From Streptomyces roseolus (GTDB lineage Bacteria > Actinomycetota > Actinomycetes > Streptomycetales > Streptomycetaceae): a stretch of 64,000 nucleotides of DNA. Both the position numbers and the translations under genes were made by a program. Below, piece after piece: positions 63,670 through 64,000 of the stretch (position 1 is the stretch's first letter; each line of letters begins with the position of its first letter). The notes beneath the pieces are model-generated. The model was given only the letters and a program-made list of their open reading frames with translations, searched no databases and had not been told where the DNA came from. Location: NCBI RefSeq assembly GCF_014649855.1, contig NZ_BMTV01000001.1, positions 62,001-126,000 of the forward strand, in the 5' to 3' direction.

Positions 63670-64000
63670 ATGCTCAGCGTTGTGGAAAACCACTCCTTGC
63701 CGCGCACAGCCGCCTTCTTCGACCTGGACAAGACGGTCATTGCGAAGTCCTCGACGCTGACCTTCAGCAAGTCCTTCTACCGTGGCGGACTGATCAGCCG
63801 CCGGGCCGCGCTGCGGACGGCCTACATCCAGTTCGTGTTCCTGATCGGCGGGGCCGATCACGACCAGATGGAGCGGATGCGCGAATATCTTTCCGCGCTC
63901 TGCAAAGGCTGGAACGTGGCCCAGGTCAAGGAACTCGTCGCCGAGACCCTGCACGACCTGATCGACCCGATCATCTACGACGAGGCGGCCTCCCTCATCG
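63670..64000 (+). CDS. HAD-IB family hydrolase (3' truncated by window edge)
   Basis: ATG at 63670 opens a frame to the end of the window (110 residues). Motif I AAFFDLDKTVIAKSS (DxDxT) marks a haloacid-dehalogenase-type phosphatase, followed by a helical cap (LTFSKSFYRGGLISRRAALRTAYIQFVFLIGG) as in the SerB-like and acyltransferase-linked HAD-IB class. The start codons use unusually AU-rich codons. In actinobacteria a HAD gene stands beside ssd and the Tad cluster, as here. Confidence 0.85.
   Translation, partial: MLSVVENHSLPRTAAFFDLDKTVIAKSSTLTFSKSFYRGGLISRRAALRTAYIQFVFLIGGADHDQMERMREYLSALCKGWNVAQVKELVAETLHDLIDPIIYDEAASLI

Overview
The window is very GC-rich, has strong third-position GC bias, and carries genes typical of Streptomyces: bldG with its anti-sigma-like partner, topoisomerase I with a Lys/Ala tail, a dTMP kinase fused to a membrane domain, DUF397/XRE pairs and an actinobacterial Tad cluster. 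Gene content and order suggest a core chromosomal segment of a Streptomyces species. One tRNA, tRNA-Thr(CGT), is present. I saw no insertion sequence, prophage, CRISPR array or antibiotic gene cluster.

Layout. 1-2,021: folate genes (an NTF2-like fold protein cut by the window edge, folB, folK) and a DUF3180 membrane protein. 2,040-9,427 (minus strand): folE, ftsH, hpt, tilS, a zinc metalloprotease and dacB. 9,530-16,554: ppa, a ThrE-like exporter, a DedA protein with a long Gly/Tyr/Gln tail, a UPF0145 protein, a CLC chloride transporter and glutamate decarboxylase. 16,603-21,193: a PadR-controlled drug-type ABC exporter whose permease carries a 7-bp tandem duplication frameshift, a DinB protein and an aldehyde dehydrogenase. 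21,288-23,328: an XRE/DUF5753 regulator, an RsbW-like ATPase and a DUF397 protein, with two copies of a 26-bp element.

23,596-38,366: a mixed accessory-like stretch with an FUSC exporter, DUF2786, a MacB-type ABC pair, an oxidoreductase, a LuxR regulator fused to an ATPase-like module, a family A DNA polymerase, an ECF sigma factor with a probable membrane-anchored regulator, a DUF6479 protein and a degenerate sigma-like protein. Intergenic minisatellites are common here. 38,363-48,887: a pyridoxamine-oxidase-fold protein, tRNA-Thr, a Tap-type lipoprotein peptidase, the delta' clamp-loader subunit, dTMP kinase, topA and a small membrane protein. 49,251-54,262: a methyltransferase, a lipoprotein and a proton-pumping pyrophosphatase. 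54,694-58,140: the anti-sigma-like ATPase, bldG and a DUF1998 helicase. 58,137-63,218: a tightly overlapping Tad/Flp-type cluster (ssd, tadA, tadB, tadC, a pilin-like peptide, two TadE-like proteins), followed by a short leader-like ORF with a hairpin and a truncated HAD-IB hydrolase.

The most notable observations are the 26-bp element shared by the XRE/ATPase/DUF397 module, the matching palindromes at the PadR locus, the 7-bp duplication in the permease, and the many unrelated short tandem repeat arrays between genes, several of which begin at or just after a stop codon. Functions are family-level assignments read from motifs. No database search was possible.
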